Source: Henckelia pumila (Eukaryota; Streptophyta; Magnoliopsida; Lamiales; Gesneriaceae). From it: a stretch of 64,000 nt of DNA. The stretch spans positions 744,001 to 808,000 of the forward strand of contig NC_133121.1 of NCBI RefSeq assembly GCF_033568475.1, written 5' to 3'. The notes below the pieces were generated by a model. That model was not told the DNA's origin and made no database searches. It worked only from the letters and a program-made list of their open reading frames with translations. This document shows positions 35,620 through 55,862 of the stretch, in pieces. The stretch's first letter is position 1, and each line of letters starts with the position of its first letter. The position numbers were made by a program, and so were the translations under genes.

Positions 35620-36210
35620 ATTATCTTGACATAGCAGAAACTGTGTAATACCCTGAAAAGGCCATATTCGTCTATTTACCATCTAATGAAGTCATAAGAT
35701 ATGTCATGCCAAGAAACCAAAATGGAGAACACGAAATATTGCATTTATTTTTTATCAATAAATTCATACGAAAAACTAGATGTCACAAAAATATAGTTTT
35801 GGTGTATTTTGCTCCCTGATTGTTGCCTAAACCTAAGCACGATAATGTCTGTAAATATTTAACTAGAGTACTTTCAAATACATCAATAAATGTCAAATAT
35901 GAATAAATTTTACAGATTCTGTGAACCTGCTATCATTTCCATGAAAAAACACGGTTCACAGCGACACTTATATATATCACCATATAGTCTAAAGACTCAA
36001 CACGACTTAAAATCATAATTACAGCGCCAAAAATCCAGAAACAATTTTTTCTCTGTAATGTAGAGATAAAAGAAGATATTATATAAATTCAAAGCTTAAA
36101 CTTCCAAAAACCAGGATGATTGGCAACAAGTAACAGACACCAAAGACTAGATAACTTCAAGAATAAAATAAGACCTGAAACAGAAAGCAGATCGGATCCC
36201 AGAAAACCAT
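35620..36210. other. 3' flank of importin alpha
   Basis: It opens with the tail of the minisatellite (to ~35645). The rest is AT-rich sequence, probably importin alpha 3' UTR and downstream DNA. Nothing else recognised. Confidence 0.5.
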
Positions 36211-39200
36211 TCAGCCGAATTTGAAGCCGCCTGTAGGAATATTTGGCTGATTATCGCCAAAGTTGAAACCTTGATGATTTCCATCTACATTATTAACAAG
36301 ATTTTGATCGTCTTCTTCTTCAGCCCAGTACTTCTCCAAAATTTTCACTGCCTTTTCATATATTTCCGTGTTGTCATGGCTCTGAAGATTTTCTATTTTG
36401 TCTAGCCCTTCACAATCATCAATCATTTGTGCATATATATTGATTCCATCATTCAAACCATTTTCTTTATCTGTCTCACCTACCTTCAAAATGTTTTCAA
36501 GGCCCTCCAGGCACACGGTGATGATCCTTGGGTCCGGACATATTAAGAGATCGCACAGTGGCTTGATGCAACCTTGGCTCGCCAAGAATCTGCAACAGTA
36601 GTATCATGTCAGAATCCATTTTGCTCAAACATGTTTACATGGTATGATTATAACTTCATGGTATGCAAGCCAAATCCTAAGAATTCTAGAAACGATAACT
36701 TGGAGAAAAGGAAAGGTATCAAGAGGGGGAGAAGATAAATTAGGCGGGGATAGAAGGTGAAGGAAATTCGTTCTTTGTTTTTACTAGCTTGCACTAGGGG
36801 CAAGGAGCGCGAGTGCATTCGTCTTGTAAAATATCCTTCAAGGATGAGATATTTCTCAGATTATAGTCCTATTCAATCAATCTATTTTCCTTTTCTATTA
36901 GTGAAAATTTGCAGAATTAATGGTGTTAGGAGATCTAGATCCTAACAGGGCCATACACAAACCTGATTGGTAGAAAATAAATATCGATAAAAATGTTCAA
37001 GAAGTTGTTGGTGACTACAGAATTCAAACAGTATCAGACCTGATTGGATTTGATATCAAGAACAAATTGCGTCTACCAGATCTTTGTGAACTTTTTTTTT
37101 AAAAAAAATCTGGTAACTATCATTTCCGTTTTCTCAAAACATTGAAGAAATGATGATTGAAATTTTATTCAACTTCCTCTTGAATTGAATTATAGAGTTA
37201 CAATTAGTTTTTGTACTACTGATATCACATAGAGTTGAGAGGAAATCACCACAATACCTAATCTGCTCATAAGATCCACCAGAGGTGGCATTTGATATTG
37301 CCCATGCAGCCTCTTTCTTAATTTCAAACTCTGCATGTTGGAGAAGTTGCACCAAGGGAAGAAGGATATTAGCCTCAATGACAGCCTGTTACAAAGAAAT
37401 TCAACAAAATAATGAAAGAAATGCTCCCAAACAAACACACCAAAAGTATCTCCACACAACTTATAGTTCACAGGAAGAAAGACACCACTGACATCATCTT
37501 CTACTACCTTTTTCTATGAACTGACATTTGCTGACTCATTCAGCTTACTTGTCCCATCTTAACAAAAAAAATGATCAGCCATCACTTCAAACTAGCAAGC
37601 TACTGGCTAAGCTTGTAACCTTTTGGATGATGTGAAACTGAGGCCTTCAAAATTTTTTAACTGAATGCAGAATGATAATCTATTACAACGATACTCACCT
37701 AAGCTACCAATCTGACTGCAGCTATTATGATGCTAGCCTTGAATGGCAAATGAAGATCCTAAATGGGTCAATACAGAGTATAGATCTCCAGTGATAAGGC
37801 AAATAAAAAACAGCATTAAAAAATGTGACCTAGGAGTCGATCGCGTGTGTGTTACAAATTCACAAAGTTCACCCAAACCAAAAATCTCAGGCAGCTTAAC
37901 TTTCATATTCTTTTTCGGAAGAGGGCTATGAAAAATGGATGGATTTATTGAAAGAAAATCCCGTTCAAGACAGAGGCTTTAACAGAAAAATTTTCAAAAG
38001 CAAAAAGGCTTCTTAAAACAGACATTTATCTCACATATATCTAAAGCGTCCGACAAGCGTCCACTTTTCTACTCTGAACTATTAAGGTAGTCATAAAAAC
38101 TTGAAACCCAGTCTTCCAATTACTTTCTTGCATCTGATTTAGATACCTTTCCTTTATGGAGATTGATAATTTTACCTAGGCTTGCCATTACATTCAGTGT
38201 CATAGAGCATCTTATTCTAATCAAAACTTCTGCTCACGTGTACACTTGAAAAATATATGCATTAGTTTCCCTGTATCTTCTAGTTTACAATATAATTTAT
38301 CCAACATTCAGCATATCAGCCACATTTAGGATAAAACTTCCAACACTTGCTCCATATAACATGGCAGCAAGACTAACACAAGTCTTGTAGACATTCCATC
38401 TAACCTTAAAAAGAGTAAGTCAACCACGGAAACTCTACGAAATAAAAATAAATGGAAAAGAAAAGAAAGAAAACAGAAATGAAGATAGAAGGATAAATGC
38501 GAGCTAATAGTGACCATCCATTTTATGTTTATTTGATCAAACTAGTGGTGAACAATTCACTTTAAGTATTCAGCAATATATGATTACACCAAAACAAGAA
38601 AGAGAAAACTTAGTCTACCTGTATTTGAGCTTTATTTCCAGCAGTGATATTGGAAATTGTCCAGCAAGCTTCCTTTTTAATGCTTTTCTTGTGATTTTGT
38701 GTGAGAAGTTGGTAGAGAATCGGGAGAACTTGGTTTTCAATTACAAACTGTAGCAATAAACAAAAAACAATGTGAAGTGATAAAAAAGAACAAAATGGTG
38801 ATGACAAGATGTTTTTATGCTCTATCAGCCACAACTGATTCCCAGAATTTATCTCAATCGGGTGTTCCCGCGTGTGTAGTGTGTACGCTTCTGTGCATGT
38901 GTTTTTGTCCTGTTACTACTTCCAGACTTTATCCTCGTCACATAAAAGAGTAAAGAAATAACAATGCATAATCAGATTCCGGATATGGACATTGCACATA
39001 TATAACATTTAGCCCTCAAACAAACCACATCGAGTTGAATTTTCAGATGGATGAAATTATCAAATTTTTCACATTTTTTCAATATCAATCCCTTTGGAGG
39101 GAAACACTAACAAGAAAAGGACAAGTCAATTAAAACCAATAAACATACAACTGTGCCATGGGAATCTCGAAGAAAAACTATTTATCATATGAGAAATTCA

Positions 39201-41955
39201 TTTCAAACAGATTTCCAGATATCTTGTATCAATAAAGGGAACATCACCAAAGAACAGACAATATGTATCATAATACCTGTGTCTGACCATCATCACCAGT
39301 GACAATATTCCCCACAGTTCGAAGTGCAGGTACAAGAACAGTAGGCGATGGATGGCTTCATTTAAACAAAATTTCATCAGCAGCATAAGATGCAAACATT
39401 TTAACATTCCTTTAGCATTAGTAGGGAGGAAATCTGAATGGAATCTAGAGAGGGAAACATGACAAGAAGACAGGAAAGGGAAGGAAGAAATGTAAATATT
39501 AAAATTCCTGTAATGAGAATAGTAACATACAGTAAAAGCTCCACAAGTCGGGGACAGACACCTGCCTCAAGAACAGCTTGAATTTTATCGTTTGTTCCAT
39601 CAGAAAGATAAGAAAGAGCCCAACAGGCATCAGTCAAGACCTCCTCGTCGTTCAAGTGAATAAGTTGTCTAAGAACGGGCAAGGCAGGCTTCACCTGATC
39701 AAGTTTCCAAAAAACAAACCATTTGTCACGACTCACAATAAATTACCCACTAAAACAAATTAAGAACACCACATAATCAACCTTAGCATTTTTCCAGTAG
39801 CTTGAGGCCAAACCAATTGAAAAGATCAGACATTCGTAAATCGTAATGAATTTGCCTCATACCTGCTCAAACGGTGTGGGTGGCTTCCCACGACAGAAAT
39901 TAGACAATGTCCAGGTAGCATTTCTCAGCATGGAAAGCTTTGAATTATCATTCAACTGAGCTAGCAAAGGCACAAGGGCACCATATTCAAGGACAAGATC
40001 CCTGCAGGTTGGAGAATCACCTGCAACATTACCCAGAGCCCAGACTGCCTGCTCGATAAATATCATTAGGCAAATACATTAGCCATGCTAAGTGATAACT
40101 AACAAATATCAATATAATCACAAATGCCACAAGATCGAAGGTTATTGGAAATCATACATTAAAATTCCACCAGAATACAATACAAAAGTCCCAAGTAACA
40201 ATCCCTCGGTGAGGGCCAAGAAACTACCTGCTCACGGACATCATCACTGGTAGAACCAAGAAGGTGCACAAATTTAGGAACAGCACCATGTTCAATAACA
40301 ACCCTTGTATGCTCTGACGTCCCAGAAGCAACATTTGTCAAAGCCCATGCAGCTTCAAACTGCAATGTGGAAAAAAGTTCTTCATAACGTACAGAAAAAA
40401 AGTACTATGTAGAAAACATTAAATGATGAATTCTCATGGAGAACTCACTTGAAGCTGAGGCAGGTCATTCCTGTCAAGGAACTCGACAAACCTAGGGATA
40501 ACCCCAGATTTAATCACCTCATCAATTGGAGGACTTCGCTCTGCAAAGTTAGGAAATTAAATACGATGCAATAAAAGGATACAAACCAAATTATTCAAAT
40601 TTTAAACTTTATGAAACAACAATACCAATTGATAGGAGCTTTCTAAATTGTGTGGTTGCCTCCACTTGAGCAGCAGGATCATCAGACCATACTCCTTGGA
40701 CCATCAGAGGAATACTTTCCAACTGTCAAAACAAATTGATTGTGAACACTACAAAAGTAGTGCTAGCAGCTTTGATTTGAGATTAAAGATTAATCGAAAA
40801 ATCTAATTAAAACAACAAAGTGGGACGGAGACCCAGTTGTACGCTCCCTTCCTTCTAGGAACACCACTGGTTAGAGGTTACTAGATCTGTGTCAAGACAA
40901 TATGTATATAGAATATGGCAACCAAAGGCAAACAATATTCAGACCCTCATCTGAGAAGCATAACTCCTATTTTGCACAGAAAATTATTTTAAGAAACCAG
41001 AAAGTAGAAGTCTGCTTAAGTAACATTCAATCGAAATATAACAAAAATAAATGGGCCGAGAGGGATCAAATATCAATTACATTTTCAGATGAAACAAAAA
41101 AAATCCTCTGATACCGTTCTACAATGACAAAAATCATCTTCACATGGCCACAACAATTTTTGTAACCCACAAAGACTTGGACCCCAAAAATAAACACTAA
41201 AAATTATACACACAGAACAAAATTAACTTCCAAAAATGTAGAAAAAAGATTAATAAATTGTAAATTTTGATATGAATCATCCTCAGATACATTTCTACTC
41301 AAATCAATCATCAGACTAGATCCCTAAATGGAACCTGTTAATGCCTCTTCATCAACACTTCAGGTTATCCTGCATCAATGTCCAACATTTGAAAAAACGA
41401 CAAACAAATTTCCTGGTCATTTGTGGACTAACAACCTCCCAAATCAGAGATCAAGGCTTTTTCAGCCCATAAACCCCATATCCAACTCAATCCAATGAAA
41501 ATTTAGACTAACACTCATTCTTGTTTTGAAAATAAACTAAAATACATTTCTCGCAAGGTCAGCTGAAAATCAGAAAGCATGCTCTGGAACCCGATCTCTA
41601 TCCCTGCCGGTAAATGAAACAAAGATAGATAGATCGGGAACCGCCGAATCAATCCATAACTAAAGTACAACGATTTACAAAAAAACAGTGACTAAAATGA
41701 AGCGCGATAAGTCACCTTTTTCTCGATTGCCGCCGAGGATTGGGAAGGATCGAGAGGAAAGAGATTTTGATGCTGTTGGGGGAGACTTCCATTGGGAAGA
41801 CCCTCGCGCCGCTTCTTGAGAAGATTATCTTCCCGCTTGTTCTTCCTGATCTCCACCAGATTATCCTCCCTCCGACGCCGAGCCTCCTCCGCGTCGACTC
41901 CGATTTTGTAGGTTTTCTTCCGCACATCTGCCCTGCTACCCGGACGCAACGACAT
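36211..41955 (-). CDS. Importin subunit alpha (karyopherin alpha)
   Basis: Ten exons on the minus strand: 41716-41955, 40626-40722, 40449-40540, 40228-40359, 39863-40048, 39531-39694, 39277-39355, 38619-38747, 37258-37385, 36211-36589. They join in frame to 541 residues, the usual length. The importin-beta-binding domain is at the N-terminus ([43 protein letters not shown]). Ten ARM repeats follow with the conserved cargo-groove Trp/Asn pairs ([102 protein letters not shown]). The acidic tail (EEEDDQN) ends in GGFKFG. It carries classical NLS cargo into the nucleus with importin beta. All key groove residues look kept. Which IMPA paralogue is not decided. Confidence 0.95.
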
Positions 41956-43154
41956 TATCGCTTATTTCTAGATGAATCGCAGTCCTCCTCTTCCTCCTCT
42001 CACTCGAGTGTATGCAAATTGTTGGAGGAAGCAGCAGAGAACGGAGTGAGATCGTGAAAAATGGGGAGAATTAAGAAAAGGTAACGCTGTGGGGACCACA
42101 CCCATGGGCGGCGGGCTCTGGACTCCACCTCAATTACCCGAACCAATACCGGGTCGAATGTGACCCGGATTATATCCAATGAATGAACAATTAATTTTAC
42201 TAGTTACTTATTACGATAAATTTGTGGAAATGATCATAAATCGAATCATTTGGAATTTCCATCGACAGTTAACCTGAATTAGGAATTTTTTTATTTTTTA
42301 ACCTTATCTTACCTAGATGCAACAAAGTGTGATAAAATGATAAAAAATTTGATTTGTATAAGATAAAATAAAATCTATTATTCTTTGTATCGTACACCTA
42401 ATCAGATATAGCTAACAAAAATCAATTAGCTTAGCAAAGAATTTGAGTTTCCATAACTTGAGCTCAATGTCAACACAAGATAAATCATTTGTGTTAGCAT
42501 GATATAATTTTCCAACCTTTTACTCGAAACCAATTCATCACATAATTCAGAAAAAAAAAATGATACTTCAAAAAATAATATTTATACATAATATACAATA
42601 CTAAGCCTCAGTTTGGTACGGGTGATGTGATAAATAATATATAAATAAGTAATATAATGTAATAAAAAATAAATAAGAAAAGATAGTGGATATTTGATTT
42701 GATTGATATATTATAGTTTATTTGATTTGATTGATTAAATTTTATATAAAAATGATAAATTACCATATTATCCTTTTATTAATAATAAAAAATATAAGTA
42801 ATATTATTTATTAAGAGTAATATAGTAATTTCAATTCAATGATTTGATTGATGTAAGATAAATAATTAATGATTTGATTGATGTGAAATTATAATTAATA
42901 GATGGATAAATAATATGTTGAGAAGAACGTGTGATTAGACAGTCTAATTTTATACATAGATTATTAATAACGATATCAAACGGAGCCTAAATATATTATA
43001 TAATTTTATGCATTTGCAACGTTTGTGAGGAATTAATTAATTATGCTAATTATTATGACGGACGGTGGGGTTTGCACAATTGCGCCGTTAACATATTAAT
43101 TTCCGGCGGCATTTCTCCAAAATCCCCAAACTGTAAAACCTCTGAGAAAAATCA
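41956..43154. promoter_or_regulatory. Divergent intergenic region of importin alpha (-) and STR6 (+)
   Basis: 1.2 kb separates the two start codons. The first ~100 bases are importin alpha 5' UTR. The centre is a MITE (42602-42990), which leaves about 650 bp of importin-side and 165 bp of STR6-side promoter. No clear TATA for STR6; a short spacing to the MITE suggests the MITE may be part of its upstream region. Confidence 0.45.
42602..42990. mobile_element. PIF/Harbinger-type (Tourist-like) MITE with TAA duplication
   Basis: The element runs from GCCTCAGTTTGGTA (42605) to its inverted counterpart ending TATCAAACGGAGCC (to 42987), 12 of 14-15 terminal bases pairing. It is flanked by TAA at 42602-42604 and 42988-42990, the 3-bp target preference of this superfamily. 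About 383 bp, AT-rich, non-coding, with repeated ATTTGATTTGATTGAT words inside. Confidence 0.75.
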
Positions 43155-50552
<7,398 letters not shown>

Positions 50553-52255
50553 CTTTACCATGTCCACCATCATGAGATGCTGATGTGATCAGCTTGGGGA
50601 CATCATTCATGTAACTCTCTTTCTTTAGAAGTCTAATGGCTATGTTTGACCTCTTTGGAAGGCTCACAAATAATATATTTGATATTTTTAAAAAAAAATT
50701 CTCTAGAAACAATAAATACGTAAATAATTCTATTGAGTACAAATTTTTGGAAAAATGATAAGTAGAAACAACTCGAAAACAAAATCAAGCTCGACAAATT
50801 CATGTGCATTTTGGCACGTTTTGGTGCGAATAGTGTGAGATTCAACATTGCTGCACCACAAGTTTTCTACCGCAAATATATGTTCAGTTAATTCTTATAT
50901 TTGCAAATATGAGAAAAGTTGGTTGTAGGTCAAGGTCTGATTCGAAACAAGTAGAGTGACTAATACGTACATATGTAATGAGATGCCGGATTTGTGTTTC
51001 AACCAAAATCGCAAAAGTTATTTAAATGTGAAAATAGCATTTAGTTAACTTATATTAATCATCGGTAGGCTACAATTAATATGAAAGGAAAATAGAAATC
51101 TTGATTAGAGATTTTAGGCTTCCTACGTGTTGAAATTGGGGCGGTTTAGGGGAAAAATACTTGCCGGATTTGTATTTGTTTTATGGCATGGGTCCCAATC
51201 TGGACGAAATCGAATTCTTTAGGGAGAATTGTAACTTAGTTACACGTGATAAAAAAACACAACCGTAAGTATATTATTTGGTTCCTAAAAATGTCTTTGC
51301 ATTATTTAGCGAGTTTATTGTAGAGATCCTTGTAATTTTTATGGGATTGTTTCGTTACGCGGGACCTTTTAACGATTTATTTACGAGATTATTATTTTAT
51401 TATTTTAAATATAAAAAACTTAAAGTATTTAAGTTTGTCATTTTGAATGTTGAAAGCCTAGTTCGTTATTTTCTTAGCACCATCAGCTTCAGAAGAAACG
51501 CATATGAGTTTCAAAAAAACAAAAAGAAAAAAGAAAAGAAAAAATAAACTCATATAATAATAATAATAATTAATGAAAGAATAATTCGTATCACACATAT
51601 ATTGCTACAAGAAGTCAACAACAATTAGGTGACACCACAAGTTAGGCTACTTTCTTCTCGCCTGCCAACTTTAAAATTTAGCAAACTTTCTGTACTTTAA
51701 TTTGGAATTTTTTTTTAAAAAAAATAAGTAAATAAATTGGAAGTCGAACTTACCGGGAGAAAATTACATTTGTTTATCCTATATATTTGCGTCTTTGTGA
51801 TTTTGCGTCTTTGTGGTTTTGTCTATTATATTGACAAATTTTTATGTTTTATTGGGTAATTTTAGTTATTTTTCTAATGTTACGTTGATTTGTGTAGTGT
51901 CATCATATTTTTAATGAAAAAAATGAGTGAAATTATCAAAAACTGAAAAATATAAAACGAGAACTTAAATTTGATAATATATATGACCAAAATCGCAAAT
52001 AAACAAACACGCGGATAAAAAATGCATTTTCCCCAACTTATATATTTGGTAAAAAAAAAATTGGTTCACAAACTTTTCCTATTTCGGATTTTGGTTCTCC
52101 AATTTTCGAACATTGGTTTTGGTGCAATAAAATTTTTTTCCTTTTTGACCTTGGGTCTTAGTGTTAATATGGCACTGGAAAATATGTATTTGTCCAATGT
52201 CGCGCGAAATTGGATCGAAATAGTTGAAAATTAAAAGTAGGTGTATCAAAGTCAA
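50553..52255. other. AT-rich intergenic region after STR6
   Basis: The first 150 bases are the likely STR6 3' UTR. The rest shows no credible gene, RNA or transposon end. A short (ATA)n run lies near 51557. An 89-codon frame at 51278-51547 ends in Lys-rich low complexity and is probably chance. Confidence 0.5.
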
Positions 52256-52937
52256 TGTAACGCCCCAGATTCGAAGACTATCCCCACTATATCAAGATGG
52301 ATATTTTTCAGCGTGATTATGTCCTCACTCACACGCATCTTGAAAAAATTTCTAGGTGATCACTCATCCTCAAATTGCCTCAAGTCAAGCATGTTTATCT
52401 TTGGAGTTCTTATGTGATGAATTCCCGAAAAGAAAAATGCAATTTTTTTATATGAGTAGTACATATCAAATCTTTTGTACCTCTCGTTTCGATGTGAATC
52501 TGTTCATTCATGTCACCCGTCACTTATGCTTTGGTGGATTTTCCATCTTTCAGGTATTAACCACACATATTGCGGACCATGTACCGCTCTAAAACATTTG
52601 GCTTTGGGTGACACATGTCCATCAACTTCCACTTGGTTCGTCCCCGAACCACGCCGTACTAGAAGAGACCAAGCTCTGATACCCACCGAAACTTTCCAGG
52701 GGGTCACACATCCTAGAATTGCCCTTTGGAGTTCTTATGTGATGAGCTTCCAAAAAAAAACATCTTCTTGATATGAGTAATACATATCAAATCTTTTGTA
52801 CCTCTCATTCCGATGTGAGATCGGTTCATTCATGCAAGCCATCGCCCATTCATTGGTGGCATTTTCATATTTCATGTATTAAACACCCATATTGCAGACC
52901 ATGTATCGCCTTAAGACATTTGGCTTTGGGTGACACA
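52256..52937 (-). mobile_element. Fossil TRIM-like LTR element, broken
   Basis: One LTR-like copy runs 52256-52615 (TGTAACGCCCC ... GGGTGACACA, TG..CA ends). A second, partial copy lies at about 52690-52937 and shares the words ATATCAAATCTTTTGTACC and ACATTTGGCTTTGGGTGACA. Between them, next to the partial copy, is GCTCTGATACC (52673-52683), the reverse of the plant primer-binding site for initiator tRNA-Met, so the element points to the minus strand. No gag or pol remains. Clear differences between the copies point to a fairly old insertion. Confidence 0.65.
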
Positions 52938-53850
52938 ATCAAACTTTTAAAACTTAATGTACCAGAACTCAAAAAATTAGATAAATTAGTAAACCAACAA
53001 ATTATTTGCTCTTGTATGTACGTGTGCATGTATAATTAAATTCAATGTTTTTCATTTAAAACACGATAATTTTTGGAAAATATTAGAGGTACAACAAATA
53101 TTGTGTACAACGATATTTACAAATAATATCGTCAGATTTTGCTATTTTATCGCGAGATTTTATATTTAATGTATCGTGAGATTTTGATAAATTAAATTCT
53201 TGTATTGAATTTTTTGTTGTTGTAAGTTTTGGTGTACAAATTTCGTTGTACATGTATCATCACTCTAATTTTTTTCCCTCAAATTGTGTCAACCATTAAT
53301 ATTCAGGATTAATAGTCGACGATTGATTTCTACATGTTTCACCAAATATACCTGTAGAAATTACTATATTTGAAACTATTATTCAATATTAGGTAGCGAC
53401 CTAAATTTTTACATGTTATATATGTCATATTTTATAAATGAAAATTAATTAAATTTCAAATAACCTTTGGGTTTTTGAAAAATAAATAACCTTTAGATTT
53501 CTAAAAGGTTAATAAATTTAGGTTTTTGAAAGGTCAATAATGCTTGAGTTTCTGAAAGGTTAATAACCTTTCTGAAAGGTCAAATAACATTTGATATGTT
53601 GAAAGGACACTGACCCTTGGCATACTGAAGGGTCATTTTCCTATAAACACTTGACCTCGTTTCAAAATTTACAACTTTGGAAAACCAATTTTCACTCTAT
53701 CTCTCTTCTCTCGGTTTCTGTCTGAGCTATTTCTTTCCAAGTCATGATAAAGTTCAGGTAATGTTCAGTTCGCCTGTATCGTACTTTGTGCTAATTTGTT
53801 GCAGGTATCATCGTTATATCCTGAAAAACTATCGTCTACAGTAAACCTCA
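52938..53850. other. AT-rich spacer before the protease-derived array
   Basis: 53460-53625 is a degenerate short tandem repeat built on GAAAGGT(T/C)AATAACCTTT-like words of about 30-35 bp. It is followed by a TATA-like TATAAAC (53643) and a CT-rich stretch (53695-53730), which looks like a remnant promoter/5' leader just ahead of the first array unit. No open frame. Confidence 0.4.
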
Positions 53851-53860
53851 AAACACCATA

Positions 53861-54852
53861 GGAGGAGACGAAAATGTTTTAGGGAAACTGTAATTTATTA
53901 CAGGCCTCGGTTTGGTTTCGACTTCTTTATCTTTACAAGATTTATTATTCTATTGTATATTGTAATTGTAATACAGTCTCTTCCACATTCAAGTATTATT
54001 ATACTCCCTTCTAATTCCCCCAACAAGAAATCTATTGGTGTGCGTGCATTTGTTAGTGCAGTAAAATCTGTCGAAATGTATTGCAGATTTTTTAATGTCC
54101 CAATCAATGGTCTATACCCCTTCTGTTTCGACGTCATGGATGTATATAGTAACTGTATTAGGCTCCTCCGCTCATTGATGGTGCCGATTTTTACAAATAA
54201 GATGTTATCTGTGACTACGGAGCTTTTATGTAAGACGTTATGTGGTATATAAAGACACATGGATTAAAAATGTCCACCATATGCACCGATCCCCTTAAAC
54301 GCAATCTAATTACATTTTTTTATGAAATGTAAGACGTTATTGTATTATTTGAAAACATAAAATGGAATTTTTATCATTTATATTTGTATTTATTTTTTGT
54401 TTTTTTAATGAGAAATATATCATATCAACTTGAGTAAGACCATGAAATCAACCAAAGTGATCCAATAATTGAGTTCCGACAATCCAGTAATCGGCAAAAA
54501 TGATTTCATATAAACCTTTTCTTGATCTTAAAATGATAAAATCGGTTGTTCTCTTGTTGCGACACTGATATTCAACAATAACATATTGTATTTTGAAATT
54601 TATATCGTTTTAGGGCTTCTACGATGTGCCAACCGATAATGAGATCAACGAATAAAGACTCTCATCGATATCATTATCTGCCAATTGTGGGACTAGTAAA
54701 AAAAAAGTGTAATGCGTGATTTCTTTATAGTGAAAAAATATGAAGGAGATGACTTTGGTTTTGAAGGCTTTGTGTCATTTGTCAAAGTCGTTTCAGTTCT
54801 CCAACCTATTTGTTGATGAGTTTTGGGCTACAATGAACTTCGAAACACCGTA
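53861..54852 (+). pseudogene. Array unit 1 (long): C1A protease-like pseudogene
   Basis: First unit of the array. An open stretch at 53953-54252 carries the Cys-box region as GVRAFVSAVKSVEMYC, with Arg where the catalytic Cys should be. The His box reads YHYLPIVGL near 54661-54690. Contains the middle segment with a GT-AG intron-like part. Most diverged of the long units, as expected at an array edge. Confidence 0.6.
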
Positions 54853-55862
54853 GGAGGAGACGAAAATATTTTAAGAAAACTGTAATTTATTACATGCCTC
54901 AGTTTGGTTTCAAATTCTTTATCTTTACATGATTTACTATTGTATTGTATATTTTAATTGTAATACATGTCCTACCACATTCAAGTATTATTATACTACC
55001 TCCTAATTCCCCCAACAAGAAATCTGTTGTTGTGTGTACATTTTTTAGTGCAGTGTCATCCGTCAAAATTCATTGCAGATTTTTAAATGTCCCAATCAAT
55101 GGTCTATACCCCTTCTGTTTTGACGTCATGGATGTATATGATAACTTGAATTCGGCTTCTCCGCTCATTGATGGTGCCGATTTTTGTAAATTATGTTATC
55201 CGTTACTACAGAGCTTTTATGGAAGAAATTATGTGGTTACTGTGGTATATGAAAACACATAGATTAAAACAAATCTACCATATGCACCGATCCCCTTGAA
55301 CGTAATCTAATTGCGTTTTTAGATGAGAGGGTAAGTCGTTATTGTCTTATTTGTAAACATATAGTTGAATTTTGATAATTTATATTTGTCTTACTTTTTA
55401 AAAAAAAATAGGAAATATATCATGTCAACTTGAGTAAGACCATAAAATCAACGAGGTGATCCAATATTTGAGTTTCGAAAATCCAGTAATCGCAAATAAT
55501 TTCATATCAACATGTTTTTTTTTATCTTAAAACGATAAACTCGATTGTTCTCTTGTTGTAACGCTAATATTCAACAATAACATATCGTCTTTCGAAATTT
55601 AATATTGTTTTAGAGCTTTTACGATAGATCAATCGATAATAAGATCAACGATATAAACAGAGACACTCATGTATACCATGATGTGCTAATTGTAGGACTA
55701 GTTAATTTTTTTTTTAAAAAAAGGTGTAATTTGTGATTTCTTTATAGTGCAAAATAATGAATAGGAAGACTTTGATTTTGAAGGTTTTGTGGCAATGTCG
55801 TTTCAGTTACCCAACTTATTTGTTGATGAGTTTTGGGGTCCAGTGAACCTCGAAACACTGTA
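54853..55862 (+). pseudogene. Array unit 2 (long): C1A protease-like pseudogene
   Basis: Open stretch 54945-55262 has VVVCTFFSAVSSVKIHC (Cys kept, usual Trp absent) followed by YPFCFDVMDVYDNL and SFYGRNYVV. His/Asn box strongly decayed. Long form. Confidence 0.6.

Noticed and set aside
53953-54252. Unit open frames of 80-120 codons as functional small proteins
   Set aside because: Frames shift between units, lack the protease Trp and often the Cys, and are not kept under selection by eye; treated as pseudogene fragments.
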